Source: Kushneria konosiri (GTDB lineage: Bacteria; Pseudomonadota; Gammaproteobacteria; Pseudomonadales; Halomonadaceae). Taken from it: 64,000 nt of DNA. The notes under the pieces were generated by a model. It did not search any database. It had not been told where the DNA came from and worked only from the letters and a program-made list of their open reading frames with translations. Of the stretch, positions 35,335 through 44,373 are shown piece by piece. The translations under genes were made by a program, and so were the position numbers. The stretch lies in NCBI RefSeq assembly GCF_002155145.1, contig NZ_CP021323.1, positions 2,914,001 to 2,978,000 of the forward strand. Reading direction: 5' to 3'. Position 1 is the first letter of the stretch. Each line of letters begins with the position of its first letter.

Positions 35335-36038
35335 TGTGGTGCCCCTTGAGACATGAATTCGTCTGCGAAGTTAAAGGCACGATTAAAGGGTATTAAAGCG
35401 AATAATTTTTCCTGCGTTATCCAGTTTTGTTTCACGAAGCGCTTTAAAGCCAATAATTTATACCTTGGTCTTAAAAGATATTATTTTGCTTAATTGATAT
35501 AAAAATAAGTGTCAATAAGACTAATGATCTCTGGTTTTGGCCGCACTTGTGGATGCCCGTCCACACCATAAAGATGATCATGATGCCGTAGTGAAAAATC
35601 ATCACGAACGGATAAATGCTGTTGGCCTTAATAACGTCATTCGTCATGGACAAGTTTAAAAACCGACATGATGAAAAGATGTGGGGCAGAGGCCGTATTG
35701 CGCTGAGTTGGCCTGATGCCTTTAAAGGGTTTTGATCTGCCCACGACAAATGGAACAAAACCTTTTGAGATGAAGTTTCCCTTCCTTGATGACTACCTGT
35801 CCTTATTGAACTTGATGGGGGACCCAGCGATTTCGTCAAATCGGGTGGGCATTGTGATGTCTTCAGGACGTTCGCTTTCGACGGCCCACCAGCACGGTGG
35901 TTGAACCGTCATTCGTATATGCCGAGCCTGCATGAGACAGGAGGTAATGGCATTGGTCGGCTGGTGCCTTGAGAGAGTAGTGTGGCCTGGTTGGGCTCTA
36001 TTGATACTTCTTCTCTTCAGGTGGGTGGAAATACCGGC
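35335..36038. other. Long AT-rich intergenic region between tctC and aspA
   Basis: About 700 nt without a convincing gene. The left part carries the repeated AAAGC elements at 35395-35461. Around 35724-35766 AAAGGGTTTTG and CAAAACCTTTT form a 10-of-11-bp hairpin with a 21-nt loop. TGTGGA/TCCACA near 35548 is a second small hairpin. A minus-strand frame in 35471-35839 has no ribosome site and odd composition and was not called. Confidence 0.5.
35395..35461. promoter_or_regulatory. Two copies of the AAAGCSAATAATTT element before tctC
   Basis: AAAGCGAATAATTTTT (35395-35410) and AAAGCCAATAATTTAT (35446-35461) are direct repeats 51 nt apart, about five helical turns. AAAGCGACTAATATTT at 29212-29227 in the lysR promoter matches the first at 14 of 16 positions. 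Likely binding sites for the LysR regulator. Confidence 0.5.
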
Positions 36039-37502
36039 ATGACTTCGTCTCAAAAGATTGACTCGAGTAAAAAACACCCGAGCGTTCGTCAGGAAAAGGA
36101 TCTACTGGGCATTCTGGAGGTCCCGTCGGAAGCCTATTACGGTATTCAGACGCTGCGTGCCGTGAACAATTTCCATCTTAGTGGGGTTGCGCTGTCTCAC
36201 TATCCTCGGCTGGTTGTGGCGCTGGCCATGGTCAAACAGGCCGCTGCAGAAGCCAATCATCATCTGGGCCATCTTGATGAGCAGCGCTTCAGGGCGATTC
36301 ATGAGGCCTGCCAGCACATCATTGAAGGCCGTTATCATGAACAGTTTGTGGTCGACATGATTCAGGGCGGCGCGGGTACTTCAACCAACATGAATGCCAA
36401 TGAGGTGATCGCCAATGTCGGCCTGGAAATTCTGGGGCATGCCAGGGGGGACTATCACCACCTCCATCCCAACAATGATGTCAACATGTCCCAGTCGACC
36501 AACGATGCCTATCCGACGGCCATCCGTCTCGGCTTGTTGTTGGGTCATGATGCCCTGCTCGATAGCCTGGAGCAGTTGTCCACCTCCTTTGCCGAGAAGG
36601 GAAGGTCTTTTGCCGATGTGTTGAAAATGGGGCGTACCCAGTTGCAGGACGCGGTCCCAATGACGCTGGGTCAGGAATTTCAGGCATTTGCCACGACCCT
36701 GGGTGAGGATCTGGGTCACCTGCGTCAACAGGTGCCGCCCTTGCTGCGCGAGGTCAACCTGGGCGGAACCGCGATTGGTACCGGTATCAATGCTGATCCG
36801 GGCTATCAGCATGTCGCGGTCAATCAATTGGCGAGAATCAGCGGTCAGCCGCTGGTGCCGGCGACCGATCTGATTGAAGCCACTTCCGATATGGGGGCCT
36901 TCGTCCTTTTTTCGGGCATGCTCAAGCGACTGGCGGTCAAACTCTCGAAAATCTGCAACGATTTGCGCCTGCTCTCCAGTGGGCCTCGCACCGGCCTTAA
37001 TGAAATCAATCTGCCTGCGCGTCAACCGGGCAGTTCGATCATGCCCGGCAAGGTGAATCCGGTCATTCCCGAAGCCGTCAATCAGGTGGCCTTTGAAGTG
37101 ATCGGCAATGATTTGGCCCTGACCATGGCGGCAGAAGGCGGCCAGCTGCAGCTCAACGTCATGGAGCCACTGATTGCCTACAAGATTTTTGACTCCATAC
37201 GCCTTCTGACACGTGCCATGGATATGCTGCGAGAGCAGTGCGTCGTGGGTATTACTGCCAACAGGGAACATTGTCAGGCGCTGGTAGAAAACTCGATCGG
37301 TCTGGTGACGGCCCTCAACCCATACATCGGTTATGAGAACTCTACGCGGATTGCGACACAGGCGCTGATCAGTGGCCGTGGGGTGCTGGATCTTGTGCGA
37401 GAAGAGGGGCTTCTTGATGAGGAGACCCTGCAGGATATTCTGCGTCCCGAACACATGATCGCGCCAAGGCTGGCCCCCAAAACCATTGTGAACCATCAGT
37501 AA
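36039..37502 (+). CDS. aspA: Aspartate ammonia-lyase
   Basis: Cytoplasmic lyase that converts L-aspartate to fumarate and ammonia, 487 residues. The fumarase/aspartase superfamily blocks are all present: GGAGTSTNMNANEVIAN near residue 105, NMSQSTNDAYPTAIR near 150, KMGRTQLQDAVPMTLGQEF near 195 and the flexible catalytic loop GSSIMPGKVNPVIPE near 330, whose first Ser is the general base. The NMNANEV and QLQDAVP forms are those of aspartase rather than fumarase. ATG 36039 is chosen because the 19-residue extension from GTG 35982 is not conserved in the family. It stands alone after the catabolic block and might feed amino nitrogen and fumarate into central metabolism. Confidence 0.92.
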   Translation: MTSSQKIDSSKKHPSVRQEKDLLGILEVPSEAYYGIQTLRAVNNFHLSGVALSHYPRLVVALAMVKQAAAEANHHLGHLDEQRFRAIHEACQHIIEGRYHEQFVVDMIQGGAGTSTNMNANEVIANVGLEILGHARGDYHHLHPNNDVNMSQSTNDAYPTAIRLGLLLGHDALLDSLEQLSTSFAEKGRSFADVLKMGRTQLQDAVPMTLGQEFQAFATTLGEDLGHLRQQVPPLLREVNLGGTAIGTGINADPGYQHVAVNQLARISGQPLVPATDLIEATSDMGAFVLFSGMLKRLAVKLSKICNDLRLLSSGPRTGLNEINLPARQPGSSIMPGKVNPVIPEAVNQVAFEVIGNDLALTMAAEGGQLQLNVMEPLIAYKIFDSIRLLTRAMDMLREQCVVGITANREHCQALVENSIGLVTALNPYIGYENSTRIATQALISGRGVLDLVREEGLLDEETLQDILRPEHMIAPRLAPKTIVNHQ

Positions 37503-37640
37503 TCCCTTTCTGCGAAACGCCTTTCTGGAATGGTTCTGGCTGACCAGGTGGTGCCAGCCGGAATTGGCCAGCGCGTCTGGCAAATCAGGTGCTCAGGACT
37601 CAGGAGGGCGGGAAAGGTTCAGATTTGATATCCGCCCTTG

Positions 37641-37663
37641 CCGGCCCTGAATTTACGGGCCGG
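37641..37663. terminator. GC-rich hairpin between aspA and comF
   Basis: CCGGCCC and GGGCCGG pair around a 9-nt loop, 139 nt after aspA. No U-tract follows, so it may be a weak terminator for aspA. Confidence 0.4.
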
Positions 37664-37745
37664 AAACCGCCTCAAGAACTGCTGCTGGTTGTCGATAACG
37701 CCCTGATGAGACAAGGGGCTTGCGACACAATAGGGCGGATATCTC

Positions 37746-38477
37746 TTGCAGGGAAAAGGTGGTCGTTGGTTTGCCTGGCTGGATCGCGCTCTGGTGCGCA
37801 CCATGCCGGGCTATTGCAGCTTTTGTCTGGCGGGCGCTGGTGACAGGCCATGGTGTGAAAAATGTCTGGCCGGATTGCCATGGCACGTCAGCGGTTGTCC
37901 CGTGTGCAGCGAACCGCGCCCGGCTTCAGTTCCTTCTCATATGGTATGCGGTCATTGCCTTAAAAGGCGGCCGAACTTCGACCAGAGCTGGGTGCCCTTT
38001 CTGTATGAGGATGAGATCGCGCAGCTGATCCAGCGCTTCAAGTTTCATGCTGATCGACGTGCCGGTCAGATTCTTCTACAGCTCATGGTGCATGCATTTG
38101 AAATGCACAACGGCCCGGGAGAAGTGCAGGCCATCGTCACGGCTGACCTTCATTCAAAGCGTGCGCGAGAGCGTGGTTTTGACCAGACCCGATGGCTGGG
38201 CCAACAGCTGGCTCGTACGCTTGATATACCCCTGCACAGAGCCTTTCGACGTCGCCAGACGCCGACACAAAGAGGCCTGTCACGTTCAGCCCGCCAGCGT
38301 AATGTTCGTCATGTCTATCACGTCACATCATCGTTGCCGGCACGCGTATGGTTGCTGGATGATGTCATGACCACTGGTGCCACACTCGATGCGCTCTCGC
38401 GTGCCTGTCGTGAGCAGGGTGCCGAGCATGTGGTCGCCGGTGCGATTGCACGTACTTCGGCAGGACGTGTCATCTAA
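37746..38477 (+). CDS. comF: ComF-family phosphoribosyltransferase-like protein
   Basis: Protein of 243 residues of the ComF/GntX family, named for a role in DNA uptake or use of DNA as carbon source. The N-terminal zinc ribbon has four Cys pairs or partners (CSFC, CEKC, CPVC, CGHC), followed by a PRTase domain whose PRPP loop is WLLDDVMTTGATLDAL near residue 210; KRARERGFDQTRWLGQQLA is the other family block. The start codon is TTG at 37746 with GGGCGGA upstream; ATG 37803 would remove 19 residues but keep the ribbon. The gene is followed by more than 500 nt with a probable small RNA on the other strand. In E. coli and pseudomonads bioH or bio genes are neighbours; they are not seen here. 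Confidence 0.85.
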   Translation: MQGKGGRWFAWLDRALVRTMPGYCSFCLAGAGDRPWCEKCLAGLPWHVSGCPVCSEPRPASVPSHMVCGHCLKRRPNFDQSWVPFLYEDEIAQLIQRFKFHADRRAGQILLQLMVHAFEMHNGPGEVQAIVTADLHSKRARERGFDQTRWLGQQLARTLDIPLHRAFRRRQTPTQRGLSRSARQRNVRHVYHVTSSLPARVWLLDDVMTTGATLDALSRACREQGAEHVVAGAIARTSAGRVI

Positions 38478-38670
38478 TGGCATGGCGCCTTCAGCACGTG
38501 AAGGTGGTTATGGGTTGCCACGGCCATCAGTCCAGCCCCGCCGTATCAGATCAGCTTTCCAGGCCTTCATTTTTCCATCTTTGCAGGCAGTGGCAGTGCA
38601 TTAGGTTCGATCGACGTGTATTCATTTTTACGGATTTTGTATATGCATACAGTTTGTCGATGCCAGGGCA

Positions 38671-38703
38671 AAGAAAAACCCGGCACGAGAGGGCGTGACC
38701 GGG
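38671..38703 (-). terminator. Rho-independent terminator of the candidate small RNA
   Basis: Minus-strand stem CCCGGTCACG / CGTGCCGGG, then TTTTTCTT. No minus-strand protein gene precedes it within 1 kb, which is why a short RNA is proposed. Confidence 0.7.
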
Positions 38704-38768
38704 CTAAATGGTGGGGGGATGCGTACTCTTCCACTTCAAGGGAAGGCTGTCAGGAAGTCCCCCCGCGA
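38671..38768 (-). ncRNA. Candidate small RNA (promoter, structured body, terminator)
   Basis: On the minus strand a TATAAT box (38780-38775) is followed after about 7 nt by a body of roughly 98 nt. GCGGGGGGA near its 5' end can pair with TCCCCCC at 38713-38719, enclosing an inner CTTCC/GGAAG helix. It ends in a stem CCCGG-CACG/CGTG-CCGGG (one bulged base) with TTTTTCTT. No open reading frame fills it. I do not recognise the family: it lacks the GGAAGCAGCC core of 4.5S RNA. Confidence 0.55.
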
Positions 38769-38906
38769 CCTGACATTATATATATCGACAATGCCTGATG
38801 AAGCTTTAGCGCAGGTGCCAAAAGATCCCATCTGGCCGCCAGGTCTGTGTCTAAAGATGAAAATTACTGGTAATGGTCATGTCCTGTAGAATGGGGGATT
38901 GCGCAT

Positions 38907-38945
38907 TTACCCCACATATTTTGAATGGGGTAAGAAGCGGGGTAA
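38907..38945. promoter_or_regulatory. TTACCCCA/TGGGGTAA palindrome with third half-site before srkA
   Basis: TTACCCCA (38907-38914) and TGGGGTAA (38926-38933) form an 8-bp dyad with an 11-nt centre; GGGGTAA is repeated at 38939-38945. The group ends 63 nt before the srkA start and could be an operator or a leader hairpin. Confidence 0.45.
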
Positions 38946-39007
38946 CAAATTCAAGCCTTGCTTTGAAACCTCATTCAAAACAAAGCCTTATATCGTAAGG
39001 ATGTATG

Positions 39008-39985
39008 ATGGTGGCTCATCCCTTTGAACAGCTCGACCCGGCGCGCATTGTCGCCGCCATAGAAGCACAGGGCTTTTATACCGAAGGCGAGCCCTTTGCC
39101 CTTAACAGCTACGAAAACCGGGTCTTTTTGTGGCGCGACGATCAAGGCCAGCGCTTTATCGTCAAGTTCTATCGACCTGATCGTCTGGGGGATGCCGCCA
39201 TTCTGGAAGAGCATGCCTTTGTTGATGAGCTTTATACCGCCGGGTGTCCGGTCAATCGGCTCTGGCGAAATGATCTGGGCAATACACTGCTTCACCATGA
39301 TGGCTTTCGACTCGCCATCTTTTATTTCGTGCCGGGTCAGGCGCCCGAGCTGGATAACCCCGAGCATCTGTTTGCGCTGGGAGGCGCCATTGGGCGAATG
39401 CACACCGTTGCCCGACAAAAGCCCTTCGTGCATCGATCCATCCTGAAGCCCCATGCCATCGCGCTTGAGAGCCTTGAAAGCATTCGTGCCAGCCAATGGC
39501 TCAATGCCCGTCAGCGTCGCGCTCATGAGCAGATCAGTCAGGCGCTACTGGATATGCTGCCCGAGAAGGCCTGGCCGGATGACGCCTTTCAGCGTGTTCA
39601 TGGCGACTGCCATCTGGGCAATATTCTGGGGCGGGAGGAGCATTTTACGCTGGTGGATTTTGACGACTGCGTCATGGCGCCAGCGGTTCAGGATCTCTGG
39701 ATGCTGCTGACCGGAGAGGATGAGCCTTCCTGGCAGGCGCAGCTGGTGGAGCTGATCGAAGGGTATGAGGAGCACTGTACGCTGGATCGGCGCCAGCTTG
39801 GCTGGATCGAACAGCTTCGAACACTGCGTCTGGTGCGATATAGTGCCTGGCTGGTGGAGCGCTGGAGCGACCCGGCTTTCCCCCGCGCCTTTCCCTGGCT
39901 TGCCAGCGAAAATTACTGGGATCAGCACATCAGAACCCTCGAACAACAGCGTGTCGCGCTATCGTCACCTCGGTGGCTGGCGTGA
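39008..39985 (+). CDS. srkA: Stress response kinase A (YihE family)
   Basis: Soluble protein kinase of the choline-kinase-like fold, 325 residues, which in E. coli phosphorylates Ser/Thr of itself and counteracts MazEF-linked death under stress. Features: [16 protein letters not shown] with the ATP loop, IVKFYRP with the nucleotide Lys, [10 protein letters not shown] near residue 200 (catalytic Asp and Asn) and [18 protein letters not shown] (the DFG-equivalent DFDD). AAGGA 6 nt upstream favours ATG 39008 over the ATG at 39005. A palindrome is found upstream. Here the gene stands before folE, 94 nt apart on the same strand, whereas in E. coli it precedes dsbA. Confidence 0.93.
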   Translation: MVAHPFEQLDPARIVAAIEAQGFYTEGEPFALNSYENRVFLWRDDQGQRFIVKFYRPDRLGDAAILEEHAFVDELYTAGCPVNRLWRNDLGNTLLHHDGFRLAIFYFVPGQAPELDNPEHLFALGGAIGRMHTVARQKPFVHRSILKPHAIALESLESIRASQWLNARQRRAHEQISQALLDMLPEKAWPDDAFQRVHGDCHLGNILGREEHFTLVDFDDCVMAPAVQDLWMLLTGEDEPSWQAQLVELIEGYEEHCTLDRRQLGWIEQLRTLRLVRYSAWLVERWSDPAFPRAFPWLASENYWDQHIRTLEQQRVALSSPRWLA

Positions 39986-40079
39986 TACACCACTGCGCCG
40001 ATCGCCGCTCAGCCCGGCATTGAAACATGACACGGTGGCCGCCCAGCCACTGGATATATCCGAAACGCAGGAAAGAAAC

Positions 40080-40634
40080 ATGAGTCAGGAGATGGAAAAT
40101 CACTATCGCGAGATCCTTTCGGCGCTGGGTGAAGACCCCGAGCGTGAAGGGCTTCAGGACACACCGGCACGCGCTGCCAAGGCCATGCAGTTCCTGACGC
40201 ATGGCTATCAGCAAAGCCTTGAAGATATCGTCAACGGTGCAGTGTTTTCATCGGATACCGATGAGATGGTGATCATCAAGGACATCGAGCTCTACTCGAT
40301 GTGCGAGCACCATATGCTGCCCTTTATCGGCAAGTGCCATATTGGCTATCTGCCGCGCGGCAAGGTACTGGGGCTTTCCAAGTTTGCCCGTATCGTGGAC
40401 ATGTATGCGCGTCGCCTGCAGATCCAGGAAGAGCTGACGCGCCAGATTGCCAGTGCTGTGCTCGATGCCACCGATGCCCGCGGTGTTGGCGTGATTGTCG
40501 AGGCGCGCCACATGTGCATGATGATGCGCGGCGTTCAAAAGCAGAACTCGAGCATGAAAAGCTCCGTCATGCTGGGAGATTTCCGTGACAACCTGTCGAC
40601 ACGTCAGGAGTTCCTGACCCTCGTCCATAACTGA
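40080..40634 (+). CDS. folE: GTP cyclohydrolase I
   Basis: Converts GTP to 7,8-dihydroneopterin triphosphate, the first step of folate synthesis and, via QueD, of queuosine. The 184 residues match the type I enzyme. Zinc and active-site blocks: [21 protein letters not shown] near residue 75 (Cys and His ligands, EHH) and [23 protein letters not shown] near 140 (third ligand Cys). AGGAAAG lies 5 nt before the ATG. Transcribed in the same direction as srkA and gabD. Confidence 0.96.
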   Translation: MSQEMENHYREILSALGEDPEREGLQDTPARAAKAMQFLTHGYQQSLEDIVNGAVFSSDTDEMVIIKDIELYSMCEHHMLPFIGKCHIGYLPRGKVLGLSKFARIVDMYARRLQIQEELTRQIASAVLDATDARGVGVIVEARHMCMMMRGVQKQNSSMKSSVMLGDFRDNLSTRQEFLTLVHN

Positions 40635-40756
40635 TCTCCATTACGTTGCCTCGGTTGCCACATGGCCGCAGGCAACGGTTCTCCTGTCGGTTGGCATGTC
40701 CTATGCTTGGGCCTATCCCGAGTGCTTCAGGGACTTCATGCTGACAGGAGAACGAC

Positions 40757-42214
40757 ATGGATACGTTGAACGACAAGCATCTTTTCAGGCCCTTTGCCTA
40801 CATTGACGGTAGCTGGGTGGCGGCCGACAGTGGCGAGCAGATCGAGGTCGATAACCCGGCCACAGGCGAGATCATTGCCCGGGTTCCCCGGCTCGGCGCT
40901 GCCGAAGCCAATCGAGCCATCGAAGCGGCACATGCCGCCTTCCCGGACTGGCGGGGCCGGACGGCCATTGAGCGAGCCGATATCCTGTATCGCTGGTATG
41001 AGCTGATGATCGAACACAAGCGCGATCTTGGCCGTATCATGACGCTTGAGCAGGGCAAGCCCGTCGCCGAAGCCGAAGGTGAAATCGTTTATGCTGCAAG
41101 CTTCATGCGATGGTTCGCTGAAGAAGCGCGGCGTGTCTACGGTGACACCATTCCGGGCGCAAAACCCAATCAGCGCATTATGGTGCTCAAGCAGCCGGTC
41201 GGTGTTGTCGGCGCCATCACGCCCTGGAACTTTCCTTCATCGATGATCACCCGCAAGGCCGCCGCCGCGCTGGCTGCGGGCTGTCCGATCGTGATCAAGC
41301 CGGCAGGTCAGACCCCGCTTTCTGCCACGGCGCTGGCGGTGCTGGCCGAGCGTGCCGGCGTACCGCGTGGGGTGTTTAACGTCCTGCCGGGCAGCGCCAG
41401 CGAGATTGGCAAGGCCATGACCGATTCACCTCTGGTGCGCAAGATTACCTTTACCGGATCGACGGAGGTAGGGCGAAAGCTGATGTCACAGGCTTCGACC
41501 CATATTCAGAAAATATCGCTGGAGCTGGGTGGCAACGCGCCCTTTATCGTCTTTGATGACGCTGACCTGGATGCTGCGGTGGCTGGCGCCATGGCGTCAA
41601 AATTTCGTAACGCAGGGCAGACCTGCATCTGTACCAATCGATTCCTGGTGCAGTCGGGGGTCGTTAATGCCTTCTGTGAAAAACTGGCGGCAGCAATGAA
41701 TGGGGATCTGGTCGTCGGTAATGGCATGGATGAGGGGGTCAATATCGGCCCCATGATCGATGAAGCCGCGGTCAGCAAGGTGCACGAACATGTACAGGAT
41801 GCCATCGACAAGGGCGGCGAGCTCATGATCGGTGGTCATCAGCATACGCTGGGCGGTCGTTTTTATCAGCCGACGCTGATCAACGGTGCTGATGCCTCAA
41901 TGAAAGTGGCATCCGAGGAGACCTTTGGGCCACTGGCGGCGGTCTTCCCCTTTGACGATGAAGCACAGGCCATCAATATGGCCAATGATACCGAATTTGG
42001 TCTGGCCGCCTACTTCTATACGCGCGATGCGGGGCGGATCTGGCGTGTAGGGGAGGCACTGGAATACGGCATTGTGGGCATTAACGAGGGGTTGGTGTCC
42101 AACGCCGCGGCGCCGTTTGGCGGCATGAAGGAATCCGGACTGGGTCGAGAAGGTTCACACTATGGTCTGGACGAATATATGGAAACGAAGTACCTGTGCA
42201 TGACCATTGATTGA
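40757..42214 (+). CDS. gabD: Succinate-semialdehyde dehydrogenase
   Basis: NAD(P)-dependent aldehyde dehydrogenase of 485 residues. Family blocks: PWNFPSSMITRKAAAALAAGC (cofactor site), KITFTGSTEVGRKLM, LELGGNAPFIVF (general base Glu), FRNAGQTCICTNRF (catalytic Cys) and ETFGPLAAVFPF. NAGQTCICTNR with the adjacent Cys pair and the C-terminal GGMKESGLGREGSHYGLDEYMETKYLCM are typical of GabD-type succinate-semialdehyde dehydrogenases, which finish GABA breakdown or related routes to succinate. No GABA aminotransferase is adjacent. AGGAG upstream of the ATG. A strong terminator follows. Confidence 0.92.
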   Translation: MDTLNDKHLFRPFAYIDGSWVAADSGEQIEVDNPATGEIIARVPRLGAAEANRAIEAAHAAFPDWRGRTAIERADILYRWYELMIEHKRDLGRIMTLEQGKPVAEAEGEIVYAASFMRWFAEEARRVYGDTIPGAKPNQRIMVLKQPVGVVGAITPWNFPSSMITRKAAAALAAGCPIVIKPAGQTPLSATALAVLAERAGVPRGVFNVLPGSASEIGKAMTDSPLVRKITFTGSTEVGRKLMSQASTHIQKISLELGGNAPFIVFDDADLDAAVAGAMASKFRNAGQTCICTNRFLVQSGVVNAFCEKLAAAMNGDLVVGNGMDEGVNIGPMIDEAAVSKVHEHVQDAIDKGGELMIGGHQHTLGGRFYQPTLINGADASMKVASEETFGPLAAVFPFDDEAQAINMANDTEFGLAAYFYTRDAGRIWRVGEALEYGIVGINEGLVSNAAAPFGGMKESGLGREGSHYGLDEYMETKYLCMTID

Positions 42215-42245
42215 CAGGGTCGGCATTGGAAAATTCTTTAAACCA

Positions 42246-42275
42246 TGAAAAAACCCCGCCATGGCGGGGTTTTTA
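42246..42275. terminator. Terminator of gabD
   Basis: AAAAAACCCCGCC and GGCGGGGTTTTT are a near-perfect palindrome with A- and T-tracts on both sides, 32 nt after gabD. It may also serve the small minus-strand gene that ends at 42324. Confidence 0.93.
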
Positions 42276-42323
42276 CGTAACCGGGTAGCCCATCATTTCC
42301 GGGCTGCCAGTCAGGCATGCTGC

Positions 42324-42482
42324 TTAGGAGCACATACCGGTGCTGGCTTCAGCTGCAGGTGTGAACGACCAGTTTTCTACCTTGGAATAATGGTAGGTAC
42401 CGGCAGTGGTCACTGCAGTAACTGCGACAACGATGGTGAGTTTTTTCAGCGTCCATCCCTTGATGGCCAATGACTTCCACAT
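42324..42482 (-). CDS. Small single-span membrane peptide (52 aa), unknown function
   Basis: Short reading frame of 52 codons. The ATG at 42482 is preceded by GGAG at 8 nt. The sequence is basic at the N-terminus (MWKSLAIKGWTLKKL), then one hydrophobic helix (TIVVAVTAVTTAG), then a mostly polar tail with Trp and Glu, ending TGMCS. The ribosome site, the N-in membrane topology and the position between two terminators support a real gene. I recognise no family. It could be a membrane small protein that regulates a partner, or a signal peptide-like leader whose tail is exported. Confidence 0.65.
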   Translation of the reverse strand: MWKSLAIKGWTLKKLTIVVAVTAVTTAGTYHYSKVENWSFTPAAEASTGMCS

Positions 42483-42655
42483 TTGAAGTTCTCCGGAGTT
42501 TTTTTAATTTTTGCCGTCGCAGAGTAATAGAGAGCCAGTCCTGATCGGGCAATGCATTGTGCTTGTATCCGGGTTTCAAAAGTATGCCGTTTGGATTAAG
42601 TTAGGTTTCAGTATGGAAGTTTTTTGCAAGCAAGGGTGTCACGGAAAGCGGGACA

Positions 42656-42690
42656 TTAAAAAGGCCATGCCCGGGAAGGTATGGCCTTTG
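42656..42690 (-). terminator. Terminator of the purH transcript
   Basis: Minus-strand stem AAAGGCCAT/ATGGCCTTT (loop about 11 nt) followed by TTTAA, starting 18 nt after the purH stop. It closes the accB-to-purH gene cluster. Confidence 0.85.
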
Positions 42691-42707
42691 GGGTTTGCAG
42701 ATAAGCG

Positions 42708-44297
42708 TTAGTGCCTGAAGTGGCGCATACCGGTAAAGACCATGGCGATCCCGGCCTCATCGGCGGCCTTGATGACTTCTTCATCACGCATGGAACCACC
42801 GGGCTGAATCACGGCCGTAATGCCTGCTGATGCTGCATTATCGATGCCATCGCGAAACGGAAAAAAGGCGTCCGAGGCCATGACGCTGCCTTTGACCTCA
42901 AGGCCGGCATGCTCTGCCTTGATGGCAGCGATGCGCGCAGAGTTGACGCGACTCATCTGGCCGGCACCTACGCCAACGGTCTGACCCTCGCGGGCATAAA
43001 CAATGGCATTTGATTTGACGAACTTGGCGACCTTCCAGGCGAACAGCAGGTCATCAAGTTCCGTGGGGGAAGGCGCGCGCTGTGTGACAGTGCGGAGTTC
43101 TTCTTCGGTGACCATGCCGTCATCGCGGGACTGGACCAGAAGCCCACCGGTCACACGCTTGTAGTCAAAGCTTTCGGACGCATGTTCAGGCCATGCACCG
43201 CACTCCAGCAGGCGAACGTTTTTCTTGTCGGCAACGATCTGACGTGCGGCATCGTTAATGGATGGGGCGATGATGACTTCAACAAACTGACGCTCGACGA
43301 TGGCAGCCGCCGTGTCGCCGTCGAGTTCACGGTTAAAGGCAATGATGCCGCCAAAGGCTGACTCGCTGTCGGTGGCAAAGGCAAGCTCATAGGCGCTTTT
43401 AAGCTGGCCATCGCGACTGATCCCGACGCCGCAAGGGTTGGCATGCTTGACAATGACACAGGCGGGGGCATCAAAACTCTTGACGCATTCAAGGGCTGCG
43501 TCAGTGTCCGCCACGTTGTTGTAGGACAGTTCCTTGCCCTGTAGCTGAGCGGCGCTGGCGATGCTGCCAGGTGCCGGCTCACGTTCGGTATAAAAGGCCG
43601 CCTGCTGGTGCGGATTTTCGCCGTAGCGCATCTGCTGACGCTTGTGGAACTGGGTCGACCAGGTGCGAGGCAGGGCAGTGGTCTCGCCGTCACCGGCTTC
43701 AACGATACTGCCCAGATAGCGGGCGATGGCGGCGTCATACCCGGCCGTATGCTCGAATGCCTTGACGGCCAGATCGAAACGCAGGGCCTGATCGGTCCCC
43801 TGATCTGCTCCCTCCAGCGCTTGAAGTACTCGAGTGTAATCGACTGGATCCACCACGATGGTGGTGTAGGCATGATTCTTGGCGCAGGCGCGTACCATGG
43901 TCGGGCCGCCAATGTCGATGTTTTCGATGGCGCGCTCCAGCGTACACGTGGGATCTGCCACGGTTTCCTCGAAAGGATAGAGATTGACCACCACCATATC
44001 GATCGGGGGGATATCGTGGTCGGCCATGACCGCGTCATCCTGACCGCGACGACCCAAAATGCCGCCATGGATACGTGGATGCAGTGTCTTGACCCGGCCA
44101 TCCATGATTTCCGGAAAGCCGGTGTGCTCGGATACTTCAGTGACGGCAATGCCCTGATCGGAAAGAAGGCGCCATGTGCCACCGGTCGAAAGAAGTTCCA
44201 CGCCAAGCTCGGAAAGGCGGCGAGCGAACTCCACAATGCCTTTCTTGTTGGAGACACTGATCAGTGCACGGCGAATCGGCAGGCAGGCGTTGGACAT
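42708..44297 (-). CDS. purH: Bifunctional AICAR transformylase/IMP cyclohydrolase
   Basis: Catalyses the last two steps of IMP synthesis, 529 residues. The N-terminal MGS-like cyclohydrolase domain (residues 1-190) has [17 protein letters not shown] and STGGTWRLL; the C-terminal transformylase has [13 protein letters not shown] near 210, [10 protein letters not shown] near 265 with the catalytic Lys-His pair, [19 protein letters not shown], and [31 protein letters not shown] at the end. Start 44297 ([10 protein letters not shown]) fits the usual N-terminus; an ATG at 44321 with GGA 6 nt upstream is possible. It follows fis by 76 nt as in pseudomonads, but purD, the usual next gene, is absent. 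Confidence 0.96.
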   Translation of the reverse strand: MSNACLPIRRALISVSNKKGIVEFARRLSELGVELLSTGGTWRLLSDQGIAVTEVSEHTGFPEIMDGRVKTLHPRIHGGILGRRGQDDAVMADHDIPPIDMVVVNLYPFEETVADPTCTLERAIENIDIGGPTMVRACAKNHAYTTIVVDPVDYTRVLQALEGADQGTDQALRFDLAVKAFEHTAGYDAAIARYLGSIVEAGDGETTALPRTWSTQFHKRQQMRYGENPHQQAAFYTEREPAPGSIASAAQLQGKELSYNNVADTDAALECVKSFDAPACVIVKHANPCGVGISRDGQLKSAYELAFATDSESAFGGIIAFNRELDGDTAAAIVERQFVEVIIAPSINDAARQIVADKKNVRLLECGAWPEHASESFDYKRVTGGLLVQSRDDGMVTEEELRTVTQRAPSPTELDDLLFAWKVAKFVKSNAIVYAREGQTVGVGAGQMSRVNSARIAAIKAEHAGLEVKGSVMASDAFFPFRDGIDNAASAGITAVIQPGGSMRDEEVIKAADEAGIAMVFTGMRHFRH

Positions 44298-44373
44298 TGC
44301 AGTCTCGTCTTGATGAGTCATGAGGTTTCCGTGGCAGGCAGTAAGCATGTCATGCGCGAGCGGTGCATCAGGC

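Noticed and set aside
35471-35839. Frame of 122 codons in the tctC-aspA spacer
   Set aside because: No ribosome site, low hydrophobic balance and no similarity. It lies in an AT-rich region with inverted repeats.
36381-37583. Large antisense frame opposite aspA (about 400 codons)
   Set aside because: aspA is complete and conserved on the plus strand; the minus frame has no family motif and no ribosome site.
38671-38768. 4.5S (SRP) RNA
   Set aside because: The conserved GGAAGCAGCC core and the paired GGUCAGG-type internal loop are absent, although size and GC-rich stems are similar.
43151-44257. Second long frame (368 codons) within purH
   Set aside because: It is a shadow frame of purH: composition rich in Ser, Arg and Trp, no domain.
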